From Shewanella woodyi ATCC 51908 (lineage in GTDB: Bacteria; Pseudomonadota; Gammaproteobacteria; Enterobacterales; Shewanellaceae), in contig NC_010506.1 in the NCBI RefSeq assembly GCF_000019525.1, forward strand, positions 5,084,001-5,148,000: 64,000 nt of DNA. Direction: 5' to 3'. The notes below the pieces were generated by a model. It saw only the letters and a program-made list of their open reading frames with translations. It had not been told where the DNA came from and did no database searches. The position numbers and the translations under genes were made by a program. Positions 8,421 to 18,362 of the stretch are shown one piece after another; within the stretch, counting starts at the first letter, position 1; the number at the start of each line of letters is the position of its first letter.

Positions 8421-10697
8421 CTATTCTGTTATAGCTTGTTGTGTCCCTTCACCGAGCTCCACACTATCAACACGCTGTAACCCTCTTGGAAGCTTAGCAC
8501 CACGTCTGCCTCGTTCACCTCTATAGTGTTCAAGATCGCTCGGCTTAAGGGTGAGCTTTCGCTTACCGGCCCAAAGAGTCACACTGGTATCTTCTGGTAC
8601 AACATAAAGATGAATTAAGAGCTCCTCACGCGCTTTAGCACGCTCACCAGGAATGCCGATAATCTTATTGCCTTTACCTTTAGATAGCTGTGGCAGTGCT
8701 TCCATAGAAAACAGCAACATTCGCCCTTCGTTGGTAATAGCCAGAATAGACTCAGGTCTTGACCTATCAACCAGCTTAGGAGAGATCACTTTCGAATTAG
8801 CAGGTAAGGTCAATAGTGCCTTACCAGCTTTATTCCTTGAGATCATATCTTTGTAGGAGCCGACAAAACCATAACCAGCATCAGAAGCCAATAGGTAATA
8901 TTTATCTTCATCGCCCAGCAGCACATGCTCCATGATCTCACCAGGAGAGAGATTAAATCGCGTTGTAATTGGCTCTCCCTGACTTCTAGCCGATGGCAAG
9001 GTATGTGTTTCAGTTGCAAATGCACGACCAGTGGAGCCAATAAAGACACTCGGTTGATTACTCCGACCGGTGGCTGAACACAGGAAGCTATCACCCGCTT
9101 TATAGGACAAGGCTTTAGCGTCTATATCATGCCCCTTAGCACAGCGAACCCAGCCCTTCTCAGACAGAACGACGGTAACAGCCTCAACAGGTGCAAGTTC
9201 ATGCTCAGTTAACGCTTTGGACTCACTTCGCTCAATTAAGGGTGAACGTCTATCATCACCATAAGTTTCAGCATCTTGCTTCAACTCTTTCTTAATCAAA
9301 GTCTTCATTCTTCTGTCAGAGCTTAGCAGTAGCTGTAACTTATCACGTTCAGCTTCAAGTTCACTCTGCTCAGTTTTAATCTTAAACTCTTCTAGCTTGG
9401 CTAAATGACGTAGTTTAAGATCCAAAATGGCGTCGGCTTGCTTATCAGATAAGTTATAGCGCGACATCAATTCAGCTTTGGGATCTTCCTCATAACGGAT
9501 GATCTCAATCACTTCATCAATATTCAAAAATGCAATCATTAACGCATCAAGAATATGTAATCTTGCGAGTATTTTATCAAGTCGGTATTGAACTCGGCGA
9601 GTAACCGTTTGGAAACGGTACTCCAACCATTCATTCAATATCTGCAGTAGCCCCTTAACTTGGGGGCGGCCGTTTAAACCAAGAATATTCAGGTTAACCC
9701 GAAAAGACTTCTCAAGATCTGTAGTTGCAAACAGGTGAGCCATCACTTGATCGCAATCTATACGATTAGAGCGAGGAACGATGACGATACGAACTGGGCT
9801 CTCATGATCAGACTCATCCCTAAGGTCAACAACCATAGGAAGCTTTTTAGCCTGCATTTGAGCTGCAATCTGCTCTAATATCTTTCCGCCACTGGCTTGA
9901 TGTGGAAGCGCTGTGATCACAATCTCGCCATTCTCAACCGCATAAACCGCACGGGCCTTTATCGAGCCGCGACCAGTGGTATAGATCTTAACAATATCAG
10001 CAGCAGGTGTGATGATCTCAGCTTCAGTTGGGTAATCTGGCCCAGGAACATGCTCCATAATCTCAGCAAGCTCGGCTTTGGGGTTATCCAAAAGCTCAAT
10101 ACAAGCAGACACGAGCTCTCGTGTGTTATGAGGCGGTACATCGGTTGCCATGCCTACAGCAATACCGGTAATACCGTTGAGCAAAATATGGGGTAAACGA
10201 GATGGAAGGACTAAAGGTTCCTTCATGGTACCGTCGAAATTCACGCCCCAATCGACCGTCCCCTGACCTAACTCGCTGAGTAATACCTCGGAAAACTTAG
10301 ATAAGCGAGCTTCGGTATAACGCATTGCAGCGAAAGACTTAGGATCATCTGGCGCCCCCCAGTTACCTTGACCATCAACTAAAGGATAACGATAGGAGAA
10401 TGGCTGTGCCATCAACACCATAGCTTCATAACAGGCGCTATCACCGTGGGGATGATATTTACCCAATACATCACCAACGGTACGAGCTGACTTCTTATGC
10501 TTTGACTGTGAAGTTAATCCTAACTCACTCATTGCATAGATTATTCGACGTTGAACTGGCTTAAGGCCATCACCAATATGGGGTAAAGCTCGATCCATGA
10601 TGACGTACATGGAGTAGTTTAGGTATGCATCTTCCGTGAAGCGGCGCATCGGCATCTGCTCAACGCCATCAAGACTTAAATCTATCGCATCACTCAT
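8421..10697 (-). CDS. parC: DNA topoisomerase IV subunit A
   Basis: A 758-residue ParC: the breakage-reunion subunit that decatenates daughter chromosomes together with ParE. It has the quinolone-resistance region [14 protein letters not shown] with Ser87 and Glu91 at the positions where resistant mutants change, so both look wild type. The active-site Tyr127 lies in AAMRYTEA. A long coiled-coil region (about 370-500) and a C-terminal beta-pinwheel follow. The length is close to E. coli ParC (752), well short of GyrA, and no GyrA box is visible. Its ATG shares one base with the stop of the sugar dehydrogenase gene upstream, so it is probably translated from a transcript carrying that gene. 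Confidence 0.97.
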   Translation of the reverse strand: MSDAIDLSLDGVEQMPMRRFTEDAYLNYSMYVIMDRALPHIGDGLKPVQRRIIYAMSELGLTSQSKHKKSARTVGDVLGKYHPHGDSACYEAMVLMAQPFSYRYPLVDGQGNWGAPDDPKSFAAMRYTEARLSKFSEVLLSELGQGTVDWGVNFDGTMKEPLVLPSRLPHILLNGITGIAVGMATDVPPHNTRELVSACIELLDNPKAELAEIMEHVPGPDYPTEAEIITPAADIVKIYTTGRGSIKARAVYAVENGEIVITALPHQASGGKILEQIAAQMQAKKLPMVVDLRDESDHESPVRIVIVPRSNRIDCDQVMAHLFATTDLEKSFRVNLNILGLNGRPQVKGLLQILNEWLEYRFQTVTRRVQYRLDKILARLHILDALMIAFLNIDEVIEIIRYEEDPKAELMSRYNLSDKQADAILDLKLRHLAKLEEFKIKTEQSELEAERDKLQLLLSSDRRMKTLIKKELKQDAETYGDDRRSPLIERSESKALTEHELAPVEAVTVVLSEKGWVRCAKGHDIDAKALSYKAGDSFLCSATGRSNQPSVFIGSTGRAFATETHTLPSARSQGEPITTRFNLSPGEIMEHVLLGDEDKYYLLASDAGYGFVGSYKDMISRNKAGKALLTLPANSKVISPKLVDRSRPESILAITNEGRMLLFSMEALPQLSKGKGNKIIGIPGERAKAREELLIHLYVVPEDTSVTLWAGKRKLTLKPSDLEHYRGERGRRGAKLPRGLQRVDSVELGEGTQQAITE

Positions 10698-11857
10698 TAT
10701 TCATTATCCTGTTCTGGCTCAGGTTCACTCTTTTCATTGATAGTTTCTTTATAATACAAACGATAGATGTTGCCTTTCAGATCATCTGAAATATACATAG
10801 CGCCATCAGGGGCGGTTAATACCGAGTAAGGCCTGGCGACTGGAAACTCTCCATCTAAAAAGCTAACAACTGGACTTCGTTTGATGACTTTATTGTTCTC
10901 AATTTCCAGCATCACGACTTGATAGCCAATTTTACTGGATCGGTTCCAAGAACCATTTTCCGCTACAAACATCTGATTATGATATCTAGGCGGGAACTGC
11001 TCGCCGCGGTAAAAATGTAACCCCATTGGAGCGACATGAGCAGGCAGCTCATAATTAGGTAAAGTGATCTTTAGGTTCTTAGGTTTCTCATAGGCAGGTT
11101 CAAGTACAGATTTTGCGTGTAGATAGGGGAAGCCATAATGGCCACCTACAGTTTCAACACGGTTAATCTCATCAGGCGGTAGCCTGTCTCCCATCCAATC
11201 TCTGCCGAGATCGGCGAACCATAAGCTTTGATCTTGAGGAGACCAATCAAAACCAGTGACGTTACGGATCCCAGAAGCTATCTGTTCACTGCTACCAGTT
11301 TCTATATCGATAGCAATAATACTACCAAAGGGGTCTTCTGCTTCACAGACGTTACAAGGCGCACCTATAGAGACATACAAACGCCCGTCAGGCCCAAAAT
11401 TTAACGCTCTATGGCTCTTGTTTGTCTTACCTGGCAAGCGGTCATATACCTCTTTGCCACGCCCTGGCCGTCTCAAACGATTTTCAATATCTTTAAAACG
11501 TATGATCCGTTCGTCTACTGCAGCATAAAGATCACCATTATAAAATGCGATCGCTTCGGGATTATCTAAGCCTTTTGCTACCACATAACGTTTATCAACC
11601 CGGCCATCTTGATTACTATCAACTAGCGCAAGTATGGTCCCTTTTCTATGGGACCCAACAAACAGTGTACCTTTATCGCCTAACGCCATCTGTTTAGCAT
11701 CACCCAAATCCGATGCATAGAGAGTGAGACCAAAGCCTTTAGATACCGTAATCATTTTAGGCTGCGAAGCGGCTTGTACCGAAAAGCTAAAAAGCCCTGA
11801 GATACAAGCCCAAAACATGCAGATCCATTTGTGATTCTTTGTCTGATTCAACAACAT
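10697..11857 (-). CDS. PQQ-dependent sugar dehydrogenase-like beta-propeller protein (YliI/sorbosone dehydrogenase family)
   Basis: A 386-residue exported protein with a signal peptide ending near FSVQAAS (about residue 31). The mature part reads as a six-bladed beta-propeller of the soluble glucose/sorbosone dehydrogenase family: [29 protein letters not shown], the cofactor-site-like [20 protein letters not shown], and [12 protein letters not shown]. Family members oxidise aldoses in the periplasm with PQQ, but many close homologues have no proven substrate. A single CNVC pair could be a disulphide. The C-terminus is acidic ([12 protein letters not shown]). The gene sits between parE and parC and overlaps parC by one base, an unusual place for a sugar dehydrogenase. 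Confidence 0.82.
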   Translation of the reverse strand: MLLNQTKNHKWICMFWACISGLFSFSVQAASQPKMITVSKGFGLTLYASDLGDAKQMALGDKGTLFVGSHRKGTILALVDSNQDGRVDKRYVVAKGLDNPEAIAFYNGDLYAAVDERIIRFKDIENRLRRPGRGKEVYDRLPGKTNKSHRALNFGPDGRLYVSIGAPCNVCEAEDPFGSIIAIDIETGSSEQIASGIRNVTGFDWSPQDQSLWFADLGRDWMGDRLPPDEINRVETVGGHYGFPYLHAKSVLEPAYEKPKNLKITLPNYELPAHVAPMGLHFYRGEQFPPRYHNQMFVAENGSWNRSSKIGYQVVMLEIENNKVIKRSPVVSFLDGEFPVARPYSVLTAPDGAMYISDDLKGNIYRLYYKETINEKSEPEPEQDNE

Positions 11858-11908
11858 TATTATTATAAAGCCTACTTAAATATAGATTGGCATATAAGCT
11901 AACTTGGT

Positions 11909-13795
11909 CTAAAAGTCTGCCAGATCACCCTTAGTTTCTAACCAGGTTTTTCTATCTCCAGAACGCTTCTTAGCAAGCAGCATATCCATTACTGCCATTG
12001 TATCTTCTACATCATCAATCGTTAACTGAACGAGTCTACGGGTATTAGGATCCATGGTGGTCTCTCTTAACTGAAGAGGATTCATCTCACCTAGTCCTTT
12101 AAATCGGGTAACCTGCACTTTGCCTTTCTTCTTTTCAGCCGTGATCCGGTCTAAAATGCCATCTTTTTCCGCCTCATCCAGCGCGTAAAAAACCTCTTTA
12201 CCTACATCAACACGGAACAGTGGCGGCATAGCAACATAAACATGGCCATGCTCAACCAACACCTTATAATGCTTCATAAACAGTGCGCACAGCAAGGTCG
12301 CAATATGCAGCCCATCAGAATCAGCATCCGCTAATATACATATTTTACCGTATCTAAGCTCGGAAATATCTTCACAATCTGGATCGCAGCCTATTGCCAC
12401 AGAGATATCATGAACCTCTTGCGACGCTAACACTTGGCTTGCATCCACCTCCCACGTGTTTAAGATCTTACCACGAAGGGGCATAATTGCCTGAAATTCA
12501 CGATCTCGCGCCTGTTTTGCACTTCCGCCAGCAGAGTCTCCTTCCACAAGGAAGAGCTCCCCACGCATTGGGTCTTGGCCACTACAATCAGTTAATTTAC
12601 CCGGTAGTGCAGGACCAGATGTCACCTTCTTTCGCGCAACCTTTTTAGCAGACTTTAAACGCTTCTGTGCGTTGTTAATACACATCTCAGCGAGGGCTGC
12701 TGCTTGGTCTGTATGGGTATTGAGCCACAAACTAAAGGCATCTCTTACGATACCCGATACAAATGCCGCACTTTGACGGCTTGAAAGCTTCTCTTTAGTT
12801 TGACCTGCAAATTGAGGATCTTGCATCTTCACCGACAAGATAAAGCTACTACGATCCCAGATATCTTCTGGGGTTAACTTTATTCCTCTGGGAATAAGGT
12901 TGCGAAACTCACAAAACTCACGCATCGAGTCCAATAAGCCCTGCCTGAAACCGTTAACATGGGTGCCACCTAGAGGCGTAGGGATCAGGTTAACATAACT
13001 TTCATTAAGGTAATCCCCGCCCTCTGGTAACCAAGTAATAGCCCAATCAACCGCCTCTTGATTTCCCTTCATCGAGCCCACAAAAGGATCTTCAGGTAGC
13101 ATCAAGGAGTCTTTTACCGAGGAGATAAGGTAATCGGTCAGGCCACTTTCATAGTGCCATTCTGTTGTCTCATCGGTCTGTTTATTGACAAACTTAATCT
13201 TAAGCCCAGGGCATAAGACAGCCTTTGCTCTTAACAGGTAGGTCAGCTTGGGAATGGAGAAATTAGCGGAGTCGAAATAGCTAGGGGTTGGCCAAAAATG
13301 CACTCGAGTACCTGTATTACGTCGACCACAAGTGCCAGTCTCAGTTAGATCTTCAACCTTATCACCATGCTCAAAAGCCATATCATAAACAAGGCCATTT
13401 CGGCGTACAGTTATCTCTACTCGGTTAGATAAAGCGTTAACGACTGAGATACCTACACCGTGTAAACCACCTGAAAACTGATAGTTGTCGTTAGAGAACT
13501 TACCGCCAGCATGAAGTTTGGTTAAGATAAGTTCGACACCAGGGATCCCCTCTTCAGGGTGGATATCGATCGGCATACCACGGCCATCATCGATAACTTC
13601 AAGAGAGTTATCTTTATGCAAAATAACATCAATTTTAGTTGCATGCCCCGCCAGAGCTTCATCGACACTGTTATCAATAACCTCTTGTCCTAAATGGTTC
13701 GGACGCGTGGTGTCGGTATACATACCAGGGCGGCGTTTTACAGGATCCAGTCCATTAAGGACTTCAATTGCATCAGAGGTATATTGATTTGTCAT
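11909..13795 (-). CDS. parE: DNA topoisomerase IV subunit B
   Basis: A 628-residue ATPase subunit of topoisomerase IV. The GHKL ATP site includes EVIDNSVDEALAG, DDGRGMP and GGLHGVGISVVNALS. The TOPRIM part has EGDSAGGSAKQARDRE (about 416) and DADSDGLH. The C-terminal RFKGLGEMNPLQLRETTMD is typical of ParE, and the overall length matches E. coli ParE (630) rather than GyrB. An in-frame ATG lies three codons upstream (13804), but alignment with the known MT..Y..DAIEVL start favours 13795. Nearby genes yqiA, cpdA, DUF1249 and nudF in this order are the conserved gammaproteobacterial context. Confidence 0.97.
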   Translation of the reverse strand: MTNQYTSDAIEVLNGLDPVKRRPGMYTDTTRPNHLGQEVIDNSVDEALAGHATKIDVILHKDNSLEVIDDGRGMPIDIHPEEGIPGVELILTKLHAGGKFSNDNYQFSGGLHGVGISVVNALSNRVEITVRRNGLVYDMAFEHGDKVEDLTETGTCGRRNTGTRVHFWPTPSYFDSANFSIPKLTYLLRAKAVLCPGLKIKFVNKQTDETTEWHYESGLTDYLISSVKDSLMLPEDPFVGSMKGNQEAVDWAITWLPEGGDYLNESYVNLIPTPLGGTHVNGFRQGLLDSMREFCEFRNLIPRGIKLTPEDIWDRSSFILSVKMQDPQFAGQTKEKLSSRQSAAFVSGIVRDAFSLWLNTHTDQAAALAEMCINNAQKRLKSAKKVARKKVTSGPALPGKLTDCSGQDPMRGELFLVEGDSAGGSAKQARDREFQAIMPLRGKILNTWEVDASQVLASQEVHDISVAIGCDPDCEDISELRYGKICILADADSDGLHIATLLCALFMKHYKVLVEHGHVYVAMPPLFRVDVGKEVFYALDEAEKDGILDRITAEKKKGKVQVTRFKGLGEMNPLQLRETTMDPNTRRLVQLTIDDVEDTMAVMDMLLAKKRSGDRKTWLETKGDLADF

Positions 13796-13843
13796 GGCAC
13801 ACATATTTTATAGTTATTAAGGCCATGTTGCGGCCCTGTATGG

Positions 13844-14422
13844 TTATTTGTCAAGAAACAGAAACTGACAGATCCTTTTCAACTTCTTATCATAGCCAAC
13901 AAAGCTATGGTCACCGCCAGCCTCAAGTAGTAATTGGCAACAGTGATATTTCTGAACGGCTTGTCGATAATCGAGGACTTCGTCACCCGATTGCAGTAGG
14001 ACTAAAAATCGATCAGGATTTAAAATAGCCTCTGTATTAAACGCTTTTACATCATCTTTATGCTGCGCAACCACTTGATAATGCTCGTCTGTATAGGGGT
14101 TATATTGAGACCCTATAAATTCATCAAACAGTTCAAACGGTTTTACTGCTGGATTAATCAGTACTGCTCGGCCACCATATTTCTCAACTAAGTAACTGGC
14201 ATAGTAACCACCAAGAGATGAGCCAATAAAATTCAGCGTCTCACCTTGCGCTAATGCTGACTCTACGATCGATGATAACAGTGTCACGCCATCAGTTGGG
14301 TCTGGAGGTAGTTGAGGCTGATGGAAAGTAATATCAGGGTAAAATTCAGCCATAAACTGGGCTGTCACTATCCCCTTTTCCGATAGAGGGGAGCTATTAA
14401 ACCCATGGATATAAAGCAGCAT
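13844..14422 (-). CDS. yqiA: YqiA-type alpha/beta-hydrolase esterase
   Basis: A 192-residue serine hydrolase with the oxyanion HGFNSSPLSEK loop near the N-terminus, the nucleophile elbow FIGSSLGGYYAS (Ser at about 69), and a C-terminal catalytic His in GGDHSFVGYDK. It belongs to the UPF0227/YqiA esterase family, active on short acyl esters in vitro; the natural substrate is unknown. A clear Shine-Dalgarno (GAGGAA) precedes the ATG. It is 48 bp upstream of parE and in the same direction, as in E. coli. Confidence 0.93.
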   Translation of the reverse strand: MLLYIHGFNSSPLSEKGIVTAQFMAEFYPDITFHQPQLPPDPTDGVTLLSSIVESALAQGETLNFIGSSLGGYYASYLVEKYGGRAVLINPAVKPFELFDEFIGSQYNPYTDEHYQVVAQHKDDVKAFNTEAILNPDRFLVLLQSGDEVLDYRQAVQKYHCCQLLLEAGGDHSFVGYDKKLKRICQFLFLDK

Positions 14423-14662
14423 AATTCCTCATATATAAGATTATGCAAACACCCTATAATCTTAAGATATCAATTTAATTGAATTTTAAAAACTCATAAA
14501 ACGATCGATTGAATGCTAACACTTGCTAGGGTTTCTACCAAGTACAATGGCCGAAATATGTCACTTAGAACCATTATATCGCTCAATTTGCGTTAAGTTA
14601 ACGCCAGTTTAGCTCGAGGGTAAAATAACTCCTCTTAGCAAAGACCACTAAGCCTGATGTAT

Positions 14663-15502
14663 CTAATACCCGCTAGCACTTTTATCCGGAGAGAAAAGCT
14701 CACCAGGAACTCGGTATACATTCGTTAAGATATTGCCATCGGCTTTAAGCTCAAGCAGACGATAGCCTGGCTGAACGGCATCCAATGCAAAATAGGAAGA
14801 TTTAGGTTTGAACTGAATGCAAGTTGAGGGCGTAGCCATCAACTTTATCGGGCCGTGGTGCCCAGAATACTCTTGATCTATCTGTTGGTGTACATGCCCC
14901 CATAGCAGACCTTTAACTTGCGGGATCTTAGCAACCAATTCAAGAAACTCACTGCCGTTACTCATCCAGTGCTGATCCAGCCAAGCACAGCCCACTAAAA
15001 TAGGATTATGATGCATAGCAAGTAAGATATGACGATCTGGTTGATCCTCAGCGGCCGCTTTAATAAGCTCAAACTCCGCATCAGACATGTAACCACCAGG
15101 CTTACCACGAACAGTTGAGTCCAACATGATAACCTGCCAGCTGCCGACCAAAATACGTCTATGACCAAAAATCTTAGGCCCCTGCATATTCAATCGCATG
15201 ATCCTAGGGTCATCATGATTTCCAGGTAAGTAATGGCAAGGTAGGCCGAGAGGAGAGATCGCTTTAACAAAGTTATGATATGACTCAGCTGAGTAATCTT
15301 GACTAATATCGCCAGATGCCAACATAAAATCCGCTGGATAGTGAACAGCATCAATCGTATTCAGAACCGCACGCAAACTCTGGGCTGTATTGACACCTAA
15401 TAGCTGTGCATCGTGATCGGCAAACAGATGTGGATCCGTAACTTGTACGATCTTCACGCTAGCTTCAACATCAATGGAATAAGAGATAGCCTCTTCTAAC
15501 AC
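14663..15502 (-). CDS. cpdA: 3',5'-cyclic AMP phosphodiesterase
   Basis: A 279-residue calcineurin-like metallophosphoesterase. The metal-binding series is complete: VTDPHLF, SGDISQD, PGNHDD, MHHNP and GHVHQQ, and the ATPSTCIQFKP segment is characteristic of CpdA. It hydrolyses cAMP and so tunes CRP-dependent control. The start is a GTG with AGGG eight bases before it; there is no in-frame ATG until well inside the conserved region. It directly follows the DUF1249 gene with a 9-bp gap, so the two should share a transcript. A 240-bp non-coding gap separates it from yqiA. Confidence 0.94.
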   Translation of the reverse strand: MLEEAISYSIDVEASVKIVQVTDPHLFADHDAQLLGVNTAQSLRAVLNTIDAVHYPADFMLASGDISQDYSAESYHNFVKAISPLGLPCHYLPGNHDDPRIMRLNMQGPKIFGHRRILVGSWQVIMLDSTVRGKPGGYMSDAEFELIKAAAEDQPDRHILLAMHHNPILVGCAWLDQHWMSNGSEFLELVAKIPQVKGLLWGHVHQQIDQEYSGHHGPIKLMATPSTCIQFKPKSSYFALDAVQPGYRLLELKADGNILTNVYRVPGELFSPDKSASGY

Positions 15503-15511
15503 ATTCTAACC

Positions 15512-15973
15512 CTAAGATTCTGACAGACAAATGGCACTCATATGGCCACCTATCTTTAATAACTCTTCTAGAAAAGCATTCACTTGATACTTTTCGTCTC
15601 GATGGTACATACGTATATTTGGATAATCATATACTGGACTTAACCGAGAAATCTGTCGACTAGTTAACACTTCTGCTAATTTAGCATCATGATAAACACG
15701 AACTGATACGCAAGGTGAATGAATATAATCAGATTTACCTACGCACCTAGAGATCTCAATAAGCTGGGTATAACTGGTATTTTCGAGTAATCGTACATTC
15801 AGGCAACCAATACCCTCTTCAACCACCCAAGCATCTCCTTGGCTAGCATCACTAGGTAACCACCTTAAGATATGGAAATAATTTCGACCACAAAGTGATA
15901 AAAATTTATTGATATCAGGTTGGTATCTCTTAGTATTTAAATTTCCATTAAGAGGGCGCGCCATCTTACTCAC
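15512..15973 (-). CDS. yqiB: DUF1249 family protein (YqiB)
   Basis: A protein of about 153 residues resembling YqiB of E. coli: it shares the LCGRNYFHILRWLPSD segment, VSVRVYHDAKLAEV and the YDYPNIRMYHRDEKYQVN block. Function is unknown. The longest reading frame begins with TTG at 15988; AAGGA is spaced seven bases from a GTG at 15973, which is the start given, while the first ATG at 15964 is too far from that site. It lies between nudF and cpdA, a position conserved in enterics, and is probably in one operon with both. Confidence 0.88.
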   Translation of the reverse strand: MSKMARPLNGNLNTKRYQPDINKFLSLCGRNYFHILRWLPSDASQGDAWVVEEGIGCLNVRLLENTSYTQLIEISRCVGKSDYIHSPCVSVRVYHDAKLAEVLTSRQISRLSPVYDYPNIRMYHRDEKYQVNAFLEELLKIGGHMSAICLSES

Positions 15974-16007
15974 TACTCGTTCCTTCAATACGACAAAAGT
16001 TTTAGGG

Positions 16008-16610
16008 TTATTTTTGCAAATTCTGATAGTTCAGTTCAAGCCATTGAAGCCCAATAACAGTAGATGCATTATTGATTATACCATCTTTAACTAAAGTAAA
16101 TGCTTGTTCGCGGCTCATTACATGCACTTGAATATCTTCATCCTCCTCATCAAGCCCATGAACGCCTTGCGCTAAACTGGCATCCACTTCAGCCCAAAAG
16201 AAGTCAAACTTCTCACTTGTGCCACCAGGACTTGAAAAATAGCTAGAGATTAAATTGACCTGTTTGGCTTTAAGTCCCGACTCCTCCAGTAATTCTCGAT
16301 GTGCAACATCAAGGGCTACTTCATTGGGTTCTATCATCCCCGCCACTAACTCTAATAACCAAGGGGTTTGCCCCGAGCGGATAACAGGGATACGGATCTG
16401 CTCTATCAACACAACTTGATCTGTAACGGGATCATAGGGAAGTACCACGACAGCATCCCCACGCTCAAACACCTCTCTTTTTACCTCACCACTCCAACCA
16501 CCTTTAAACAATTTATGCTTAAATCGATATTCATCCATGGTAAAGAAACCATTAAATATACTCTTCACTTCCAACAGTTCGATATCTTGGCGATTGAATT
16601 TCTGTTTCAT
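16008..16610 (-). CDS. nudF: ADP-ribose diphosphatase
   Basis: A 200-residue Nudix hydrolase that splits ADP-ribose to AMP and ribose 5-phosphate. The Nudix box is complete, starting with GMIEPNE and ending HRELLEESGL (about 100-122). The N-terminal beta strands and DPVTDQVVLIEQIRIP fit the ADPRase subfamily, and the length is close to E. coli NudF (209). A Shine-Dalgarno AGGGATAGG precedes the ATG. It is divergent from tolC, exactly as in E. coli, with a 313-bp shared upstream region. Confidence 0.94.
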   Translation of the reverse strand: MKQKFNRQDIELLEVKSIFNGFFTMDEYRFKHKLFKGGWSGEVKREVFERGDAVVVLPYDPVTDQVVLIEQIRIPVIRSGQTPWLLELVAGMIEPNEVALDVAHRELLEESGLKAKQVNLISSYFSSPGGTSEKFDFFWAEVDASLAQGVHGLDEEDEDIQVHVMSREQAFTLVKDGIINNASTVIGLQWLELNYQNLQK

Positions 16611-16742
16611 TCCTATCCCTCTATTTAATCTGGTTACAACAAGCCAGAATAAAAAATAATATAATAAGTCCTTAGTATTAAGAGTAGAGCCAATTTTAAG
16701 AGAAAAAACATAATTAAAATTAAAAACTGTTACACTTCCGAG

Positions 16743-16772
16743 TTGACTTAAAAACTGGTAATTTCTTAATAT
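16743..16772 (+). promoter_or_regulatory. Candidate sigma-70 promoter of tolC
   Basis: TTGACT (16743-16748, five of six consensus bases) and TAATAT (16767-16772, four of six) with an 18-bp spacer. It would give a leader of about 145 nt carrying the tandem 10-mer and the small hairpin. Assigned by eye; other AT-rich boxes could serve. Confidence 0.4.
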
Positions 16773-16810
16773 CTATCTTTAAAAGATTACCACCATTAAG
16801 TTTAGATGTA

Positions 16811-16830
16811 TCGGGAAGCGTCGGGAAGCG
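16811..16830. repeat. Perfect tandem duplication of a 10-mer in the tolC leader
   Basis: TCGGGAAGCG occurs twice back to back about 95 bp before the tolC start, in otherwise AT-rich DNA. It could be a slippage duplication or a pair of helically phased protein sites, since 10 bp is about one turn. Confidence 0.85.
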
Positions 16831-16923
16831 CAAACCGCCTCGCATTGATGTGCAAGGTATCATTTAGCTCTAACAAGTTAATTTGCTCCTCCAGTGGAGG
16901 ATTTTGTCTAAAAAGGACAACTA

Positions 16924-18255
16924 ATGAAATTCAAGATCCGAACGATATGTGCAGCCCTAACGCTTGCAGCAACCTCTTCAGCGGTTCAAGCCGATGACTT
17001 ATTGCAGATATATCAACAGGCGCTAACAAGCGATCCCGTTGCGCTACAAGCTCAGGCTCAACGTGATTCACTGTATGAACAGATAGAAGAGAATCGTGCA
17101 CCTTTACTTCCAACAATCAGTGCAAGCGTTGGTTACGGTAAAAGCTGGCGTGATGAGCAAACTCTACCTCAAACAGACTCTAGCGGGCTCAAGGCTGCTA
17201 TCAGTTTAAACCAAGTGATCTATGATCACAGCGCTTGGGTAGGATTAAGCTTAGCAGAGCTAGCCGCTTCTCAGGCTGACTCTATTTACGCATCCACCTT
17301 ACAAACCTTAATTATCCGTGTAACTACGGCATACTTCGATGTGCTTTCTGCAAAAGATAATTTCGAGTTTAAAGGCTCTGAAAAACGTGCAATTGAGCGT
17401 CAGTTAGAGCAAACAAAGCAAAGATTTGCTGTAGGTCTAACTGCAATTACCGATGTACATGAAGCTCAGGCTCAATACGATTTAGCCCGCGCATCTGAGA
17501 TTTTAGCTGAAAACCAGCTTATCAATAGTTACGAAGCCTTACGTGAAATCACTGGTATCGATCATAAGTCTATCAATATTCTAGACACTAACCGTTTCAC
17601 CGCTGTCACCCCGACACCAACACTATCGAGTGATTGGTTAAAGATGGCTGAAACAAACAGTGTCGATCTGATGACTAATCGCATCGGTAAAGATATCGCC
17701 CAAGAGACGATTACGCTTTATAAAGCTGGCCATATGCCCTCTTTAAGCTTAAATGCTGGTTATGATACCAACATTGAGCAGGAGAACCAAAATGGCTCTC
17801 AAAATGATTTTGATAATGCCAATGTAGCATTACAGCTTAGTATTCCTATTTTTGAAGGCTTTAAAGTCAGCTCAAAAGTGAATCAGGCTCAATACCAGTT
17901 TGTTGAAGCAAGTGAGAAGATGGAGCAGACCTACCGTAAAGTGGTTAAAGATGTCCGCAACAACTTTAATAACGTCGGTGCTTCAATCAGTTCAATCAAG
18001 GCTTATGAGCAATCTGTCGTTTCATCTGAGAGTGCACTCAGTGCTACCCAAGCAGGTTTTGAAGTGGGTACTCGTACAATTGTCGATGTACTAAACCGTA
18101 CTCGTGATCTATATGACTCTAAGCGTCAGCTATCCGATGCAAGATACAGTTATATCAAATCAATTCTCGCGCTAAAGCAAGCGGCTGGAACCTTGAATGA
18201 AGATGATGTAATCGCCATCAACAATGGCCTAATAGCTCAAACTACAAACCCATAG
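16924..18255 (+). CDS. tolC: TolC-family outer-membrane efflux/secretion channel
   Basis: A 443-residue trimeric outer-membrane channel subunit used by tripartite efflux pumps and type I secretion. The signal peptide ends AVQA-DD at residue 23. The start DLLQIYQQALTSDPVALQAQAQ and the later repeat half with FKVSSKVNQAQYQF and GTRTIVDVLNRTRDLYDS are the two structural repeats of TolC. The length matches mature TolC without the long enteric C-terminal tail. Shine-Dalgarno AAGGAC lies before the ATG. It is divergent from nudF, the conserved place of the housekeeping tolC, and ends in a strong terminator. Confidence 0.95.
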   Translation: MKFKIRTICAALTLAATSSAVQADDLLQIYQQALTSDPVALQAQAQRDSLYEQIEENRAPLLPTISASVGYGKSWRDEQTLPQTDSSGLKAAISLNQVIYDHSAWVGLSLAELAASQADSIYASTLQTLIIRVTTAYFDVLSAKDNFEFKGSEKRAIERQLEQTKQRFAVGLTAITDVHEAQAQYDLARASEILAENQLINSYEALREITGIDHKSINILDTNRFTAVTPTPTLSSDWLKMAETNSVDLMTNRIGKDIAQETITLYKAGHMPSLSLNAGYDTNIEQENQNGSQNDFDNANVALQLSIPIFEGFKVSSKVNQAQYQFVEASEKMEQTYRKVVKDVRNNFNNVGASISSIKAYEQSVVSSESALSATQAGFEVGTRTIVDVLNRTRDLYDSKRQLSDARYSYIKSILALKQAAGTLNEDDVIAINNGLIAQTTNP

Positions 18256-18310
18256 GTCATAATCAGCTTGGCTGTGACAGCAAGCTGTCTTATACCGATT
18301 GATATTAAAT

Positions 18311-18349
18311 AAAAAACCGCCAGTTAATCAGATTAACTGGCGGTTTTTT
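18311..18349. terminator. Strong bidirectional terminator between tolC and the TIGR04219 gene
   Basis: A perfect 18-bp stem (six A, CCGCCAGTTAAT, and its complement ending in T6) with a 3-base loop. The A and T tracts allow termination of both the tolC transcript and the convergent minus-strand transcript ending at 18363. Confidence 0.93.
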
Positions 18350-18362
18350 TAATGTTAAAACA

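Larger units (their letters stand above)
16611..16923. other. 313-bp nudF-tolC divergent intergenic region
   Basis: An AT-rich region holding the promoters of nudF and tolC. It contains a plausible sigma-70 site for tolC (16743-16772), a perfect tandem 10-mer (16811-16830) and a small hairpin CCTCC-AGT-GGAGG (16888-16900) 20 bp before the tolC start. No gene is seen in it. Confidence 0.7.
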
